Of a stretch of 64,000 nt of DNA, positions 18,186 through 26,878 are shown piece after piece. Numbering within the stretch: the stretch's first letter is position 1; every line of letters starts with the position of its first letter. The notes beneath the pieces are model-generated. The model saw only the letters and a list, made by a program, of their open reading frames with translations. It searched no databases and was not told the origin of the DNA. The DNA is from Paenibacillus psychroresistens (GTDB lineage Bacteria; Bacillota; Bacilli; Paenibacillales; NBRC-103111). The translations under genes were made by a program, and so were the position numbers. The DNA lies in NCBI RefSeq assembly GCF_009728935.1, contig NZ_CP034235.1, forward strand, positions 6,027,501 to 6,091,500. The letters are read 5' to 3'.

Positions 18186-18234
18186 TGAGAATAAGCTGTG
18201 ATTCCTTGTAATAAGGATTCACAGCTTATTCTCA
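18186..18234. terminator. Long hairpin between convergent genes
   Basis: TGAGAATAAGCTGTGA (18186-18201) and its exact complement (18219-18234) form a 16-base stem with an inner CCTT/AAGG pair. It sits between the ends of the AraC gene and the convergent dehydrogenase gene. There is no clear T tract in either direction, so the terminator role rests on position and stem strength. Confidence 0.6.
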
Positions 18235-18253
18235 TTCAACTTGGGTATAGAAA

Positions 18254-19303
18254 TCATACAAAGGTTACACCTAATTTGATGCTTTTGTCTGGATGCTGAT
18301 CCACATACTCCTCGTAACCTTCTACCGATTGACCGAATGCCACAACAGGATCTATGATCTCATCGCATTGGAGTCTGCCTGTACATAAGAAGTCCCAGCA
18401 GGTTTCTTCTATTCGCCGCCAGTCCCACCTTGGGTAATCTGAGTTTGGCTCGCTGCAAGCACGTGAAAATATAATTTTGGCATTGTTGAAATGGGCCTCT
18501 CTGCCAAGATCTAACCCGCCATTAAATTTACGAGCCAGCCCTACATAAGCGATAGTGCCTCCGTAAGCCAATCCCCTCAAGGATTGCTGAAGCGCTTGTT
18601 CACTTGCACTCGTCTCGATGATAATATCGACACCAAGTTTATTAGTAGCTTTTTTAAGCTCCAAACCGACGTCTTGCGAAGCAGGATCGAATGCCGCATC
18701 TGCACCCGTACGAAGCGCAATCTCTCGTCTTAAAGCAATAGGGTCAATAACCGCCACATAACTAGCTCCTGCCAATTTAGCCAACTGGGCTGACAATTGA
18801 CCGATTGCCCCCAATCCAATTACCGCCACCCTGTCTCCAACTCTTAACCGAGCATCACGAATCGCGCTTAACGCGAATTGGGCGGGGTCAAAACAAAGAG
18901 CGCTTTTCCAGCTCATATCTTGCGGCATTTTCAATAGATAATAATTATCTACCGCGCATATAACATGGGTTTCCTGAATTCCGCCATATCCACATACCCG
19001 TTCACCAACCCGGTAATCCAATACGCTAGTTCCCACTTCTGTAATAATACCCACCCATTGATTGCCTAAAGGCCAACCGCCAAATCGCTCAGGCTTATAC
19101 TTCAGCGGCATATATGCCTTCCATTCATCCATATATGCATCAACAAGATTCGGAGTTTCGTTACGGAAATCCATTAACTCTGTTCCACGTTTAGGCGCAG
19201 CATACTCGACCTTAACTTTGACTTGATCTTCCTGGATTGCGGCATCGACATATTCTTTAAACCCAGCTTTTCTAGGTTCAATTACAATTAGTTGTTTAGG
19301 CAT
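18254..19303 (-). CDS. MDR-superfamily dehydrogenase without catalytic-zinc ligands (copy B)
   Basis: 349 residues. The alcohol-dehydrogenase-like N-terminal domain is followed by a Rossmann domain with GLGAIGQ (about residue 172) for NAD(P). The residues that normally bind catalytic zinc are replaced: the Cys of GxCxTD is Arg in PKRGTEL, and the GHE box reads GNQ in LGNQWVG. The four-cysteine structural zinc lobe is also absent. It is therefore a zinc-free MDR oxidoreductase. It is the last gene of the operon, and a close paralogue (copy A, 24191-25249) is the first gene. A role in oxidising the imported sugar is likely but unproven. Confidence 0.8.
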   Translation of the reverse strand: MPKQLIVIEPRKAGFKEYVDAAIQEDQVKVKVEYAAPKRGTELMDFRNETPNLVDAYMDEWKAYMPLKYKPERFGGWPLGNQWVGIITEVGTSVLDYRVGERVCGYGGIQETHVICAVDNYYLLKMPQDMSWKSALCFDPAQFALSAIRDARLRVGDRVAVIGLGAIGQLSAQLAKLAGASYVAVIDPIALRREIALRTGADAAFDPASQDVGLELKKATNKLGVDIIIETSASEQALQQSLRGLAYGGTIAYVGLARKFNGGLDLGREAHFNNAKIIFSRACSEPNSDYPRWDWRRIEETCWDFLCTGRLQCDEIIDPVVAFGQSVEGYEEYVDQHPDKSIKLGVTFV

Positions 19304-19383
19304 TATGTCCCTCCATTGAATTAATGAACCTTTGCACGTTTATTCATCAATGGGCTACCTTTAATCTTCTTTAAATTTAGCTA

Positions 19384-20190
19384 TTAGAATTTTACGCTGC
19401 CCTCTTGCAAGCCAGTAACAAATGTTTTCGTCATGAACATAAACAGAATGATCATTGGAATAACCGTCATTACGCCACCCGCAGCCATTAGTCCCCAATT
19501 CGTGCCATATTTGCTGCTGAAGTTCAAATAAGCTACAGATACTGTTTTTAAATGATCCGCTTGCAGGATAGCATTCGATAAGAAAATCTCATTCCAGGTC
19601 GCTAACGTAGTGAATATCGCCACTACAACAAAAGCAGGCTTAGCCAACGGCAGAATCATTGCAAAAAAAGACCGCATTGGACTGCATCCATCCACCGTTG
19701 CTGATTCTAACAAATCTTTGGGGATCCCCAACATAAAGGCGCGAAGCAAGAATACGTTAAAGGCAAAGCCGCCGCCAACATAAGGGATTATTACTCCCCA
19801 ATAGTTGTTGATCAGATTTAATTTGACTGCCATAAAAAAGATCGGGATAAATCCAACCGGCAAGCTCATAGAAATAAACAAGTAGGCTAATAGCAAACCA
19901 GAACCTGGCGTTTTTAGAAAGGCAATTCCATACGCAGCTAACCCACATATAACACAGGTTAGCAGAACAGTTATTCCCGTTACAATAATTGTATTTAGAT
20001 AAGCCGTACTGTAATCGCCTTTATCCCATGCCTTAAGAAAATTATCTATGGTCCAATGAAGCGGAAACCCCAATGGATTTGTGATGATCTCCGTTTTTTG
20101 CTTAAACGAATTCAAGACCAACAAAACCATTGGAAATAAAGAGTAGATGGCTACTAAACTCAAAGGGATATGGCGCCAATTGAATTTCAT
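19384..20190 (-). CDS. Sugar ABC transporter permease, MalG type
   Basis: 268 residues with six membrane segments. The cytoplasmic EAA loop that docks the ATPase is visible as ESATVDGCSPMRSFFAMILPLAKPAF. The start codon directly abuts the stop of the upstream permease gene (TAA then ATG), so translation is coupled. It is the CUT1-family partner of the preceding permease and the solute-binding lipoprotein. No ATPase is encoded here; such systems in Paenibacillus usually share a common MsmX-type ATPase. Confidence 0.9.
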   Translation of the reverse strand: MKFNWRHIPLSLVAIYSLFPMVLLVLNSFKQKTEIITNPLGFPLHWTIDNFLKAWDKGDYSTAYLNTIIVTGITVLLTCVICGLAAYGIAFLKTPGSGLLLAYLFISMSLPVGFIPIFFMAVKLNLINNYWGVIIPYVGGGFAFNVFLLRAFMLGIPKDLLESATVDGCSPMRSFFAMILPLAKPAFVVVAIFTTLATWNEIFLSNAILQADHLKTVSVAYLNFSSKYGTNWGLMAAGGVMTVIPMIILFMFMTKTFVTGLQEGSVKF

Positions 20191-21087
20191 TTAAACATCC
20201 CACCCTTTCTTCTTCTTAAGCACTCCATAAACAATCATCAATACAATGGCAATCATCATTTGGAACAAGGCGATGGAAGATGCATAGCCAGCTCTTCTTC
20301 CCGTAGTACTTAATGAATAATAATAAGTAGACAATGTTTCTGTTGCATGTGCGGGTCCGCCGCCCGTCATAACATACACCATATCAAACGCGCCAAATGC
20401 GTTTAAAACGGTCAGTAACGTAATAATAACCAAGGTTGGCCGCAGCTGCGGAATAATAATATACCATAAAATTCTAAAGCGTCCTGCTCCGTCAATTTTT
20501 GCTGCTTCTTCCATGGATTTATCGAGCTGAGACATGGCCGCAAGCAGCCAAATAACATTTCCGCCAAAACCTTTCCACATGTCAGCAAACAATACGGAAT
20601 ACAACGCTAGAGAAGGATTTGTCAAACCCGGTATAGACAGAAAATCTAGTCCTGTTTTTTCTAAATAATGGTTGACTCCACTGAATGGATTATATAACCA
20701 AAACCAAATTTGACCAGCAACGGTTACTGTAATGATCGATGTTGAGAAGAAAATCGATTGATAAGCGGTTTGCCCTTTTTTAACCTTCACTAACAAATAA
20801 GCAAGAATAAAAGCAAAAATGATAGGAATGGTTATCCAGAATAACGCCCATTTGATGTTGTTGATAAATGCTATCCCTACCACTTTATCTTGAAATGCCT
20901 CAACAAAATTATCTAACCCAATAAACTTAGGTACATTTAAGCCGTTCCATTCCGTAAAGGGCAAATATAAGGACATCAAAGAAGGAATGGATACCGCAAA
21001 AATATGAAATAATAAGCCGGGAATAATGAAATACCAACCAAACCATCTTTTGGAGATGCTTCCTTTTTTCTTGGTGATGGATGACAA
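20191..21087 (-). CDS. Sugar ABC transporter permease, MalF/UgpA type
   Basis: 298 residues from a TTG start at 21087 that has AAAGGAG 8 bases upstream; an ATG seven codons earlier would overlap that binding site. Six membrane helices are visible, with the EAA loop EEAAKIDGAGRFRILWYIIIPQLRP. The ending YGVLKKKKGWDV is typical. It pairs with the MalG-type permease immediately downstream. A 14-base-stem hairpin separates it from the solute-binding gene, which usually lowers permease expression relative to the binding protein. Confidence 0.9.
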   Translation of the reverse strand: MSSITKKKGSISKRWFGWYFIIPGLLFHIFAVSIPSLMSLYLPFTEWNGLNVPKFIGLDNFVEAFQDKVVGIAFINNIKWALFWITIPIIFAFILAYLLVKVKKGQTAYQSIFFSTSIITVTVAGQIWFWLYNPFSGVNHYLEKTGLDFLSIPGLTNPSLALYSVLFADMWKGFGGNVIWLLAAMSQLDKSMEEAAKIDGAGRFRILWYIIIPQLRPTLVIITLLTVLNAFGAFDMVYVMTGGGPAHATETLSTYYYSLSTTGRRAGYASSIALFQMMIAIVLMIVYGVLKKKKGWDV

Positions 21088-21122
21088 ACCGATCACTCCT
21101 TTACACATTCATTGTCATATTT

Positions 21123-21161
21123 GAATGCTCGTAATTTTGAATAAATCAATTACGAGCATTC
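21123..21161 (-). terminator. Intercistronic hairpin after the solute-binding gene
   Basis: GAATGCTCGTAATT (21123-21136) and its perfect complement (21148-21161) form a 14-base stem 14 bases beyond the binding-protein stop. No long T tract follows, so partial termination or mRNA stabilisation is more likely than a full stop. Confidence 0.65.
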
Positions 21162-21175
21162 CGTAAACCTTTATT

Positions 21176-22489
21176 TTAATAATTGGTTAAATCAAAAATT
21201 CTATTCTCTGCTACATCTTTTTCTTTCAATTTCTGCAGGTTACTAAGCCAATCCTCTACACTCGTCTTCTTTAAATACACACTCGCGAAATCCGACTCCA
21301 ACACTTGAACTACACTTGGTGGACCGTATGACCAAGCCACATACCCGGAGTTTCCTTGGCTAATGGTATCGCTAATTAAGTTAAGCGCTTTGGAAACACT
21401 TGGTTTCAATTTCATCGTACTGTAATCCGCTGTAATCGGTTCTGGAATACCATGCTCCGCCATTGCTTTAACAACATCAGGTTTGAAGAAATAGTTAAGC
21501 AGGTCAGCCGCTTCATCTTTATGCGCTGATTTCGCGTTAATGACCAATCCGCCGCCTACTCCCAATGGAATAACGGGTTCTCCATCTGCCTTCCAGCTTG
21601 GGAAAGCTGCGAAATCCACTTCAAATTTGCCGCTATTCTCTGCTGCTAAGCTCCAAGTTCCATCCAATCTCATTGCTGCTTTACCAGTAAAGAACAATTG
21701 GCTGCTGTCTTCTTGGGAAATCGCATGGGATTTCTTATCCGTAATATAACCAGCGTTCCAGAAATCACTATATCTTTGAATCGCTTCAACAATAACAGGA
21801 TCTGTCCACTTCTTATCTCCAGAATATAATTGTTTAGTCCCATCAGGACCCAAGACACTATTAACAATGCTGGTTACCCACCAGTCATCCACTCCTGGAT
21901 TATCCGATGACCCCCATGCAAATGGCATAATTCCCGCCGCTTTAATCTTAGGTACAAGCTGCATTAGGTCATTATAGTTTTTCGGAGCACTCCAACCATT
22001 TTCAGTGAACATCGTTTTATTATATACAAGGATTAGCCCTTCATAATTCCATGGAATTCCGATAACATTGCCTTGGTCTACGAATGCGTTTTTAGCCCAC
22101 GGGAACATATCCTTATCCCATTCATACTTTTTGTAATAAGCATCCATAGGCTCAATATATTTCATTTTATAACGTTCCTTAGCAACAGATGGATCCATAA
22201 CCATAATATCAGGCGCTTTTCCGGAAAGTAATGCGGCAGACATAGCTTGGTCATCCGTCATCATCACCTGCTCCAGTTTAATATCCGGGTGATCCTTGGT
22301 ATACAGATCATACATTACTTGAAGGGCAGAGCTTTCTTCTCCCCAAATTTCCGCATCTGGCACTTTAAGCACAATTTTTGTTGCGCTTGAGCTTGAGCCT
22401 GAACTCGAACAGCCAGTTAAAAGTACACTTAAAGATAGGACTGCAAGTGACATTGATTTTGTAAAGCGCCCTGGATTAATAGTTTTCAT
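21176..22489 (-). CDS. Sugar ABC transporter solute-binding lipoprotein
   Basis: 437 residues. A lipoprotein signal peptide ends at the lipobox LLTGC, followed by a Ser-rich linker. The rest is a CUT1-type extracellular solute-binding fold (GKAPDIMVMDP, AGIMPFAWGSSDNPG, GKAAMRLDGTWSL). The ATG at 22489 has AAGGTGG 8 bases upstream; a GTG four codons earlier overlaps that site. It captures an oligosaccharide or sugar outside the membrane for the two permeases downstream. The specificity is not known. Confidence 0.9.
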   Translation of the reverse strand: MKTINPGRFTKSMSLAVLSLSVLLTGCSSSGSSSSATKIVLKVPDAEIWGEESSALQVMYDLYTKDHPDIKLEQVMMTDDQAMSAALLSGKAPDIMVMDPSVAKERYKMKYIEPMDAYYKKYEWDKDMFPWAKNAFVDQGNVIGIPWNYEGLILVYNKTMFTENGWSAPKNYNDLMQLVPKIKAAGIMPFAWGSSDNPGVDDWWVTSIVNSVLGPDGTKQLYSGDKKWTDPVIVEAIQRYSDFWNAGYITDKKSHAISQEDSSQLFFTGKAAMRLDGTWSLAAENSGKFEVDFAAFPSWKADGEPVIPLGVGGGLVINAKSAHKDEAADLLNYFFKPDVVKAMAEHGIPEPITADYSTMKLKPSVSKALNLISDTISQGNSGYVAWSYGPPSVVQVLESDFASVYLKKTSVEDWLSNLQKLKEKDVAENRIFDLTNY

Positions 22490-22523
22490 AATTGGTTCCA
22501 CCTTATATTTTTTTTGTAATAAA

Positions 22524-23318
22524 TTAATTAAGGCAAGATTTCAAATAACGAACCATTTCGATATAAGCAGTTTCTTCATCCCCAGGAGCAAGCTCGCATT
22601 CTACAGCCATAAATCCGGTAAAACCGATTTCTTTTAATGTTTGGAAGCCCGTTCTGAAGTCCATATGTCCAAAGCCTGGTTGCAGCCGGTTGCTATCAGC
22701 AAGATGTACATGGGTAATTAAGTCGCTCGATTTCCGCAAGCTAGCTGAGATATCAGGCTCTTCTATTTGCATATGGAAGAAATCAGCCATGATTTTGACT
22801 GCTTTAAAGCCGCCTTCAACTATTAAACTTCCCGCTTCATCCAACCGATTAATCATGTGATCCTCATAGCGATTTAATGGCTCTAGCAATAAGTGGCTGC
22901 CAGCAGACTCTGCAAGAATGTTCAATTGCCCGAGCGAATCCAGCAAAACCTCTCTGTCATTAGCTGCGCTGCGTGGTGAAGTAAAAGGAGGAAGCTTTTT
23001 CGATAAAATGCCAAATGCGGCCGGCACAATCACGCCTGCTGCTCCAATTTCCCCTGTATACTTTAATATTTCACCAATATCTTGGATAGAAAGTGCTCTT
23101 TGCTCTGCATCAAAATCTCCAATCCAACCGCGGTAACCTCCACAAATCGAGCTAATGGGCACACCTGTTGTTAAGACAGCTTGTTTAATCTCGGCAAATC
23201 TGTTGATTAAATTTTTCCCGTCGATTTCTAGCCCCTCTAAACCAATGGCTTGAATTTTCAATAATTTCTCTTCATATGTCTTCCCAAGGAAACCTCGATC
23301 TTGCGTAGCTAATTTCAT
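22524..23318 (-). CDS. Sugar phosphate isomerase/epimerase (xylose-isomerase-like TIM barrel)
   Basis: 264 residues forming an AP-endonuclease-2-type TIM barrel. Probable metal ligands are Glu in LLLEPLNRYED, Asp/His in MADFFHM, His in HVHLAD and Glu in MAVECEL. Relatives interconvert ketoses or act on keto-sugars produced by dehydrogenases. Its start overlaps the stop of the AraC gene by four bases (ATGA). With the two MDR dehydrogenases in the same operon, an oxidise-then-isomerise pathway for the imported sugar is reasonable. Confidence 0.85.
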   Translation of the reverse strand: MKLATQDRGFLGKTYEEKLLKIQAIGLEGLEIDGKNLINRFAEIKQAVLTTGVPISSICGGYRGWIGDFDAEQRALSIQDIGEILKYTGEIGAAGVIVPAAFGILSKKLPPFTSPRSAANDREVLLDSLGQLNILAESAGSHLLLEPLNRYEDHMINRLDEAGSLIVEGGFKAVKIMADFFHMQIEEPDISASLRKSSDLITHVHLADSNRLQPGFGHMDFRTGFQTLKEIGFTGFMAVECELAPGDEETAYIEMVRYLKSCLN

Positions 23319-24151
23319 TTAATAAACCTCCATTTAATATTTAAGTTTCGGTATTGCGTAGGTGAAACGCCGACATAAGTTTTAAATAGCCGCGTGAAAT
23401 TCTGTACCTCACTAAATCCCAAGGCTTGTGAAAGCTCGGTTATCGTCATTTCGCTTGATTCCAGCAGTTTTTTTGCTTTCTGCATCTTTATCTCTCGCTG
23501 TACCTGCATGGGCGATTTTCCGAATAGTTCTTTAAAGCGGTTACAAATGTAGGTGGGATGCATATGCATCTCTTCCGATAAGCTTTGCAATGAAATTTGT
23601 TCCTCTGGGTGTTGAACAATTCGCGATAGTAGATCGAGAAAGCTGAGCGATTGAGTGTTAAATGAAATGTGGTCCCGTTTACCCAAGGCGCTGTCCAATA
23701 TAATGTACAACAGTTCCAAAGCTTTAGCCTGTTTTAATATGCTGGATGGCAGTGAACTGCTTCGTGATGTAGAAGTTATAAATTGCTCAAATACTTGTTC
23801 AAAATATTCCGAATTGTGCAGCCGGAAAGCGATTGGAATTTGAAATAACTTCATTACATCCATCACGTTCACAATTTGAAAGGTAAAGTGCCACCATAGA
23901 AATTCGGTTTCCTCATGGGAATCCTTATAATGGTCATGCTCCACGTTAGGCGGGATATATATGACGGTTCCCGGTGTAATTGTGTGAATTTGATTGCCAA
24001 CACGCAATTTAGCGCTGCCTTTTTTATGATACGACATGACATAATAAGGGAGGGTTCGATTAAAGGTTTTCATTTCTTTCCGCTGATGCACATCGAACTC
24101 CACTACATCCAGCTCTGCGTTTCTTAGCAGAAAATTCAACTGTCCATCCAC
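23315..24151 (-). CDS. AraC-family transcriptional regulator inside the sugar operon
   Basis: 278 residues from a GTG at 24151 that has AGGGAGG 7 bases before it; an ATG eight codons earlier lies before that site. The N-terminal cupin (TPGTVIYIPPNVEHDHYKD) is followed by two helix-turn-helix units (ISLQSLSEEMHMHPTYICNRF and ITELSQALGFSEVQNFTRLF). It lies between dehydrogenase copy A and the isomerase and is probably an autoregulated activator of the operon. The ATACAGG repeats about 240 bases upstream of the first gene are its likely target. Confidence 0.9.
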   Translation of the reverse strand: MDGQLNFLLRNAELDVVEFDVHQRKEMKTFNRTLPYYVMSYHKKGSAKLRVGNQIHTITPGTVIYIPPNVEHDHYKDSHEETEFLWWHFTFQIVNVMDVMKLFQIPIAFRLHNSEYFEQVFEQFITSTSRSSSLPSSILKQAKALELLYIILDSALGKRDHISFNTQSLSFLDLLSRIVQHPEEQISLQSLSEEMHMHPTYICNRFKELFGKSPMQVQREIKMQKAKKLLESSEMTITELSQALGFSEVQNFTRLFKTYVGVSPTQYRNLNIKWRFIK

Positions 24152-24190
24152 TCTAATTCCTCCCTTATACATCATTGTCCATAATCTTTA

Positions 24191-25249
24191 TTAGAAGCTG
24201 ACTCCAAGCTTAATGCTTTGTTCTGGACTTTGGTCTACATGTATTTCATAACCTTGTGCAGATTGTTCGAATGGCACTACTGGATAAATGATATCGTCGC
24301 AATTGATTTGACCTGACTTCAACATATCCCAGCAAACATCCTCAATACGGCGCCAGCTCCATCTTGGGTAATCCGGATTAGGCTCACTGCATGCACGTGA
24401 GAATACTATTTTTGCATTGTTGAAATGTGCTTCTCTGCCTAAATCCAAGCCACCTTTAAATGCTCTAGCCCAACCAACGAATGCAATTGTTCCGCCGTAT
24501 GCTAATCCTCGTAAAGATTGCTGAAGCGCATGTTCACTGGCGCTTGTCTCAATAATGACGTCTACACCCAGTTTATTCGTTGCCTTCTTTAACTCTAAGC
24601 CGACGTCTTGGGTCACAGGGTTAAAGCCAGCATCTGCTCCATTGCGAATTGCTGCATCACGTCTCATCTCGATAGGATCGATTACGGCTACATAACTTGC
24701 ACCGGCCGCTTTTGCGATTTGTGCGGCAATTTGGCCGATCGCACCTAGCCCGAAGATCGCAACACGATCGCCTACGCGGACTTGTGCATCACGGATTGCG
24801 CCTAATGCGAATTGCGCAGGATCGAAGCAAACCGCGTTTTTCCAGCTCATTCCTTCAGGAACCTTCTTTAAATAATAATTATCTACTGCATTCACAATAT
24901 GAAATTCTCTAATTCCGCCATAACTGCAAACTCGCTCACCCATAACATAATCCTTGACTTCAGAACCTACTTCTACAATCACGCCAACCCATTGATTTCC
25001 TAAATTCCACTTTCCGCCACCGCCTGATTTTTCAGCATCTTGAGGTGGTCTAGGCAGGAACATATTCCATTCTTCATCGAAATAATCCGCAGTATGTGGG
25101 CTTTCCCCACGAAACCCAGCTAATTCAGAACCATGCTTTGGAGAAGCACTCTCCACTTTAACTTTTACTTGGTTTGGTTTTACAATTCCTTCTTCGTATT
25201 CCTCGATAATTGCTTTTCTTGGCACGACTGCAATTAGTTGCTTTGGCAT
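24191..25249 (-). CDS. MDR-superfamily dehydrogenase without catalytic-zinc ligands (copy A)
   Basis: 352 residues from the ATG at 25249, which has GGAGGAG 9 bases before it and matches the MPKQLI start of copy B. Long stretches are identical to copy B, for example the segments around CFDPAQFAL, SLRGLAYGGTIA and LGREAHFNNAKI. The Rossmann GLGAIGQ is present. As in copy B, the catalytic zinc positions are changed (PKHGSEL and LGNQWVG), so a zinc-dependent alcohol dehydrogenase label would mislead. It is the first gene of the operon; copy B is the last. Confidence 0.8.
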   Translation of the reverse strand: MPKQLIAVVPRKAIIEEYEEGIVKPNQVKVKVESASPKHGSELAGFRGESPHTADYFDEEWNMFLPRPPQDAEKSGGGGKWNLGNQWVGVIVEVGSEVKDYVMGERVCSYGGIREFHIVNAVDNYYLKKVPEGMSWKNAVCFDPAQFALGAIRDAQVRVGDRVAIFGLGAIGQIAAQIAKAAGASYVAVIDPIEMRRDAAIRNGADAGFNPVTQDVGLELKKATNKLGVDVIIETSASEHALQQSLRGLAYGGTIAFVGWARAFKGGLDLGREAHFNNAKIVFSRACSEPNPDYPRWSWRRIEDVCWDMLKSGQINCDDIIYPVVPFEQSAQGYEIHVDQSPEQSIKLGVSF

Positions 25250-25446
25250 AATATAGCACTCCTCCATTATATTTATTCATTTTGTGATTTTTACAGGTCC
25301 GATGGACCGCTATCCATTTCACTGATGGACAACATCTGCCTTCCATTTGCGAAGGCATCATTTATACAGCTAGCATTCCCTAATCTAAACTTATTCATTT
25401 CCCGCCTGTTAATCGCTTTCATTGTACTTTAACTGCTTACATGAAT

Positions 25447-25511
25447 ATTGTAAAGCTTATTACCTGATAGATGAATAACTTTTATACAGGGTTATCTATC
25501 AAAAATACAGG
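25447..25511 (-). promoter_or_regulatory. Operon promoter with direct-repeat AraC sites
   Basis: ATACAGG occurs at 25484-25490 and 25505-25511, again a 21-base period. Just downstream on the minus strand a -10-like TACAAT (25447-25452) and a weak -35 (TTCATC, 17-base spacer) face the dehydrogenase A gene. The arrangement fits an activator bound upstream of a weak -35. The leader would be about 190 bases. Confidence 0.45.
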
Positions 25512-25579
25512 TGTTAATTTATGGGAATTAAATATATACTTGAAAAATATACTGGGTGGAATTTATATGCTTATAATTT

Positions 25580-25625
25580 AGAATCGAGCAGCCCCATGAG
25601 TAAATTCATGGGGCTGCTCGATTCT
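25580..25625. terminator. 20-base perfect stem hairpin
   Basis: Arms at 25580-25599 and 25606-25625 are exact complements around a 6-base loop. It lies beyond the 3' end of the GyrI-like gene and upstream of the sugar operon, so it probably ends the GyrI-like transcript. There is no long T tract. Confidence 0.65.
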
Positions 25626-25692
25626 ATTTACCTATGAGGGACTTGATCTCTTTGGACTTATTATATAAAGATCATCCCTAAAACCTGCTCCA

Positions 25693-26280
25693 TTACGCTA
25701 ATTCGTGTCTAAGCAGGATCTTAAGTTTTTCTGGAGGATTGCAATGGGGATGGTTCATAAATATTTCCTGACATTTTCCTTTGGGCTTATAGCCTTGCGC
25801 TTCGATACCACGAAGTAACTCCACTTCAGATTGCTGAATTTCCTCATAACTTCCTTGATGTAGAAACTGAGCACAACGCCTTTGTGGTAGCATCACTAGC
25901 TCAAATGTATAATCCATTTCTCCAAACCGTTCAACTAAATCTGCAACCGTGTTATTAAATAAAATTTGATCTATGTATTCAGGAACCCACATGTTTGCTT
26001 TAAACGGATCCCCCCATTCCAGCTCCATGGGCATTCTACTGAAATTCTTATTGAGATCCCGTACCGTGTAATGCTTAACTCTATTGATAAATCGGCCCAT
26101 CATCCATATTCCCCTATAATCATACATCGCATAAATATTTCGCTCGCCAACCCCCGTACTGCTCAGATAATTCATTTCTGGTAGTGTATATAACTGGACG
26201 GTCTTATCCCTCAGTGAATAAAATTCTTTATTGGATCTTCTAATATCTTCTCTTTCAATAACTTTGCGATCAATTGCCAT
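25693..26280 (-). CDS. GyrI-like small-molecule-binding domain protein
   Basis: 195 residues from the ATG at 26280, which has GGAGGGG 8 bases upstream. The open frame extends 44 codons further upstream without a binding site. The fold resembles the GyrI/SHS2 effector-binding domain: YFELVM-type strands (DYTFELVMLPQRRCAQFLHQGSYEEI) and the ending typical of GyrI-like proteins. No DNA-binding domain is present. Such stand-alone domains bind or sequester small toxic compounds. It appears to be a single-gene unit. Confidence 0.65.
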   Translation of the reverse strand: MAIDRKVIEREDIRRSNKEFYSLRDKTVQLYTLPEMNYLSSTGVGERNIYAMYDYRGIWMMGRFINRVKHYTVRDLNKNFSRMPMELEWGDPFKANMWVPEYIDQILFNNTVADLVERFGEMDYTFELVMLPQRRCAQFLHQGSYEEIQQSEVELLRGIEAQGYKPKGKCQEIFMNHPHCNPPEKLKILLRHELA

Positions 26281-26491
26281 TTTCTCATCCCCCTCCAAAA
26301 TTTTTCTTTGAAAATAGCATACCAATTTTAACCAAATTAGTATATGGAATTTCTCAGGCTGTTGAAAAAGGCTTGCCGCACCTCGAGCCTCAAAAACATG
26401 GACTCCTAGCACCTAAGTTACTTTTTACTTTCACAAAATCCATTCTCCAGAGATATTTTGCGAATAATCGCACATTAATGTTGCTCTAACT

Positions 26492-26738
26492 GGAATTCCT
26501 CCCGTTAATATTGCATTATTCGGGTAAATTCAGTAAATAACTGGAAAAACTCCATGTAAAAAGTGTTTTTAGCTGTTTCAAGGCTATTTCCGCTGAATTA
26601 TCAGGAGGAAATCCATCTAAATCTTAAAAACAAACCTGATTCCATTTATTAACGGGAGAAAATCCATCTAAATCATCTGAGCGGTAGGAGTCATGATCTC
26701 CAATGGTCATTTAATGCAATATTAACGGGAGGTTTTCC
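26492..26738. repeat. MITE-like inverted repeat with internal repeated motifs
   Basis: A 27-base arm at 26492-26518 is the reverse complement of 26712-26738 with 25 of 27 matches. The core, ATTAACGGGAGG followed by a TTTTCC/AATTCC-type block, recurs in weaker form at about 26595-26623 and 26648-26674, both reading GGARRAAATCCATCTAAATC. So one inverted and three direct copies of a motif of roughly 26 bases lie within 250 bases. No coding frame is present. The rest of 26281-26878 is featureless apart from the terminator at 26801. Confidence 0.7.
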
Positions 26739-26800
26739 AGGTAGCAATTTTTCAGGCTTAGTACGCTGTACAAAACGACTTATTGTATACTCTCTCAACA

Positions 26801-26839
26801 AAAGCTGAGGACCCTTACTCAGTAAGGGGTCTCAGCTTT
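26801..26839 (-). terminator. Terminator of the large mannanase gene
   Basis: AAAGCTGAGGACCCTTACT pairs with AGTAAGGGGTCTCAGCTTT around a CAG-like turn with one mismatch. On the minus strand the stem is followed by TTTTGTTG. It lies 40 bases past the stop codon. Confidence 0.8.
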
Positions 26840-26878
26840 AATAAAGTTTACCTTTGAGATGCTTTTCTGGCAGCAGGA

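Noticed and set aside
18254..25249. Zinc-dependent alcohol dehydrogenase label for both MDR genes
   Set aside because: The Cys and His/Glu zinc ligands and the structural zinc lobe are absent in both proteins.
26341..26420. Insertion-sequence remnant near the GyrI-like gene
   Set aside because: A CAGGCTGTTGAAAAAGGC-like string is suggestive, but there is no transposase fragment or terminal repeat to support it.
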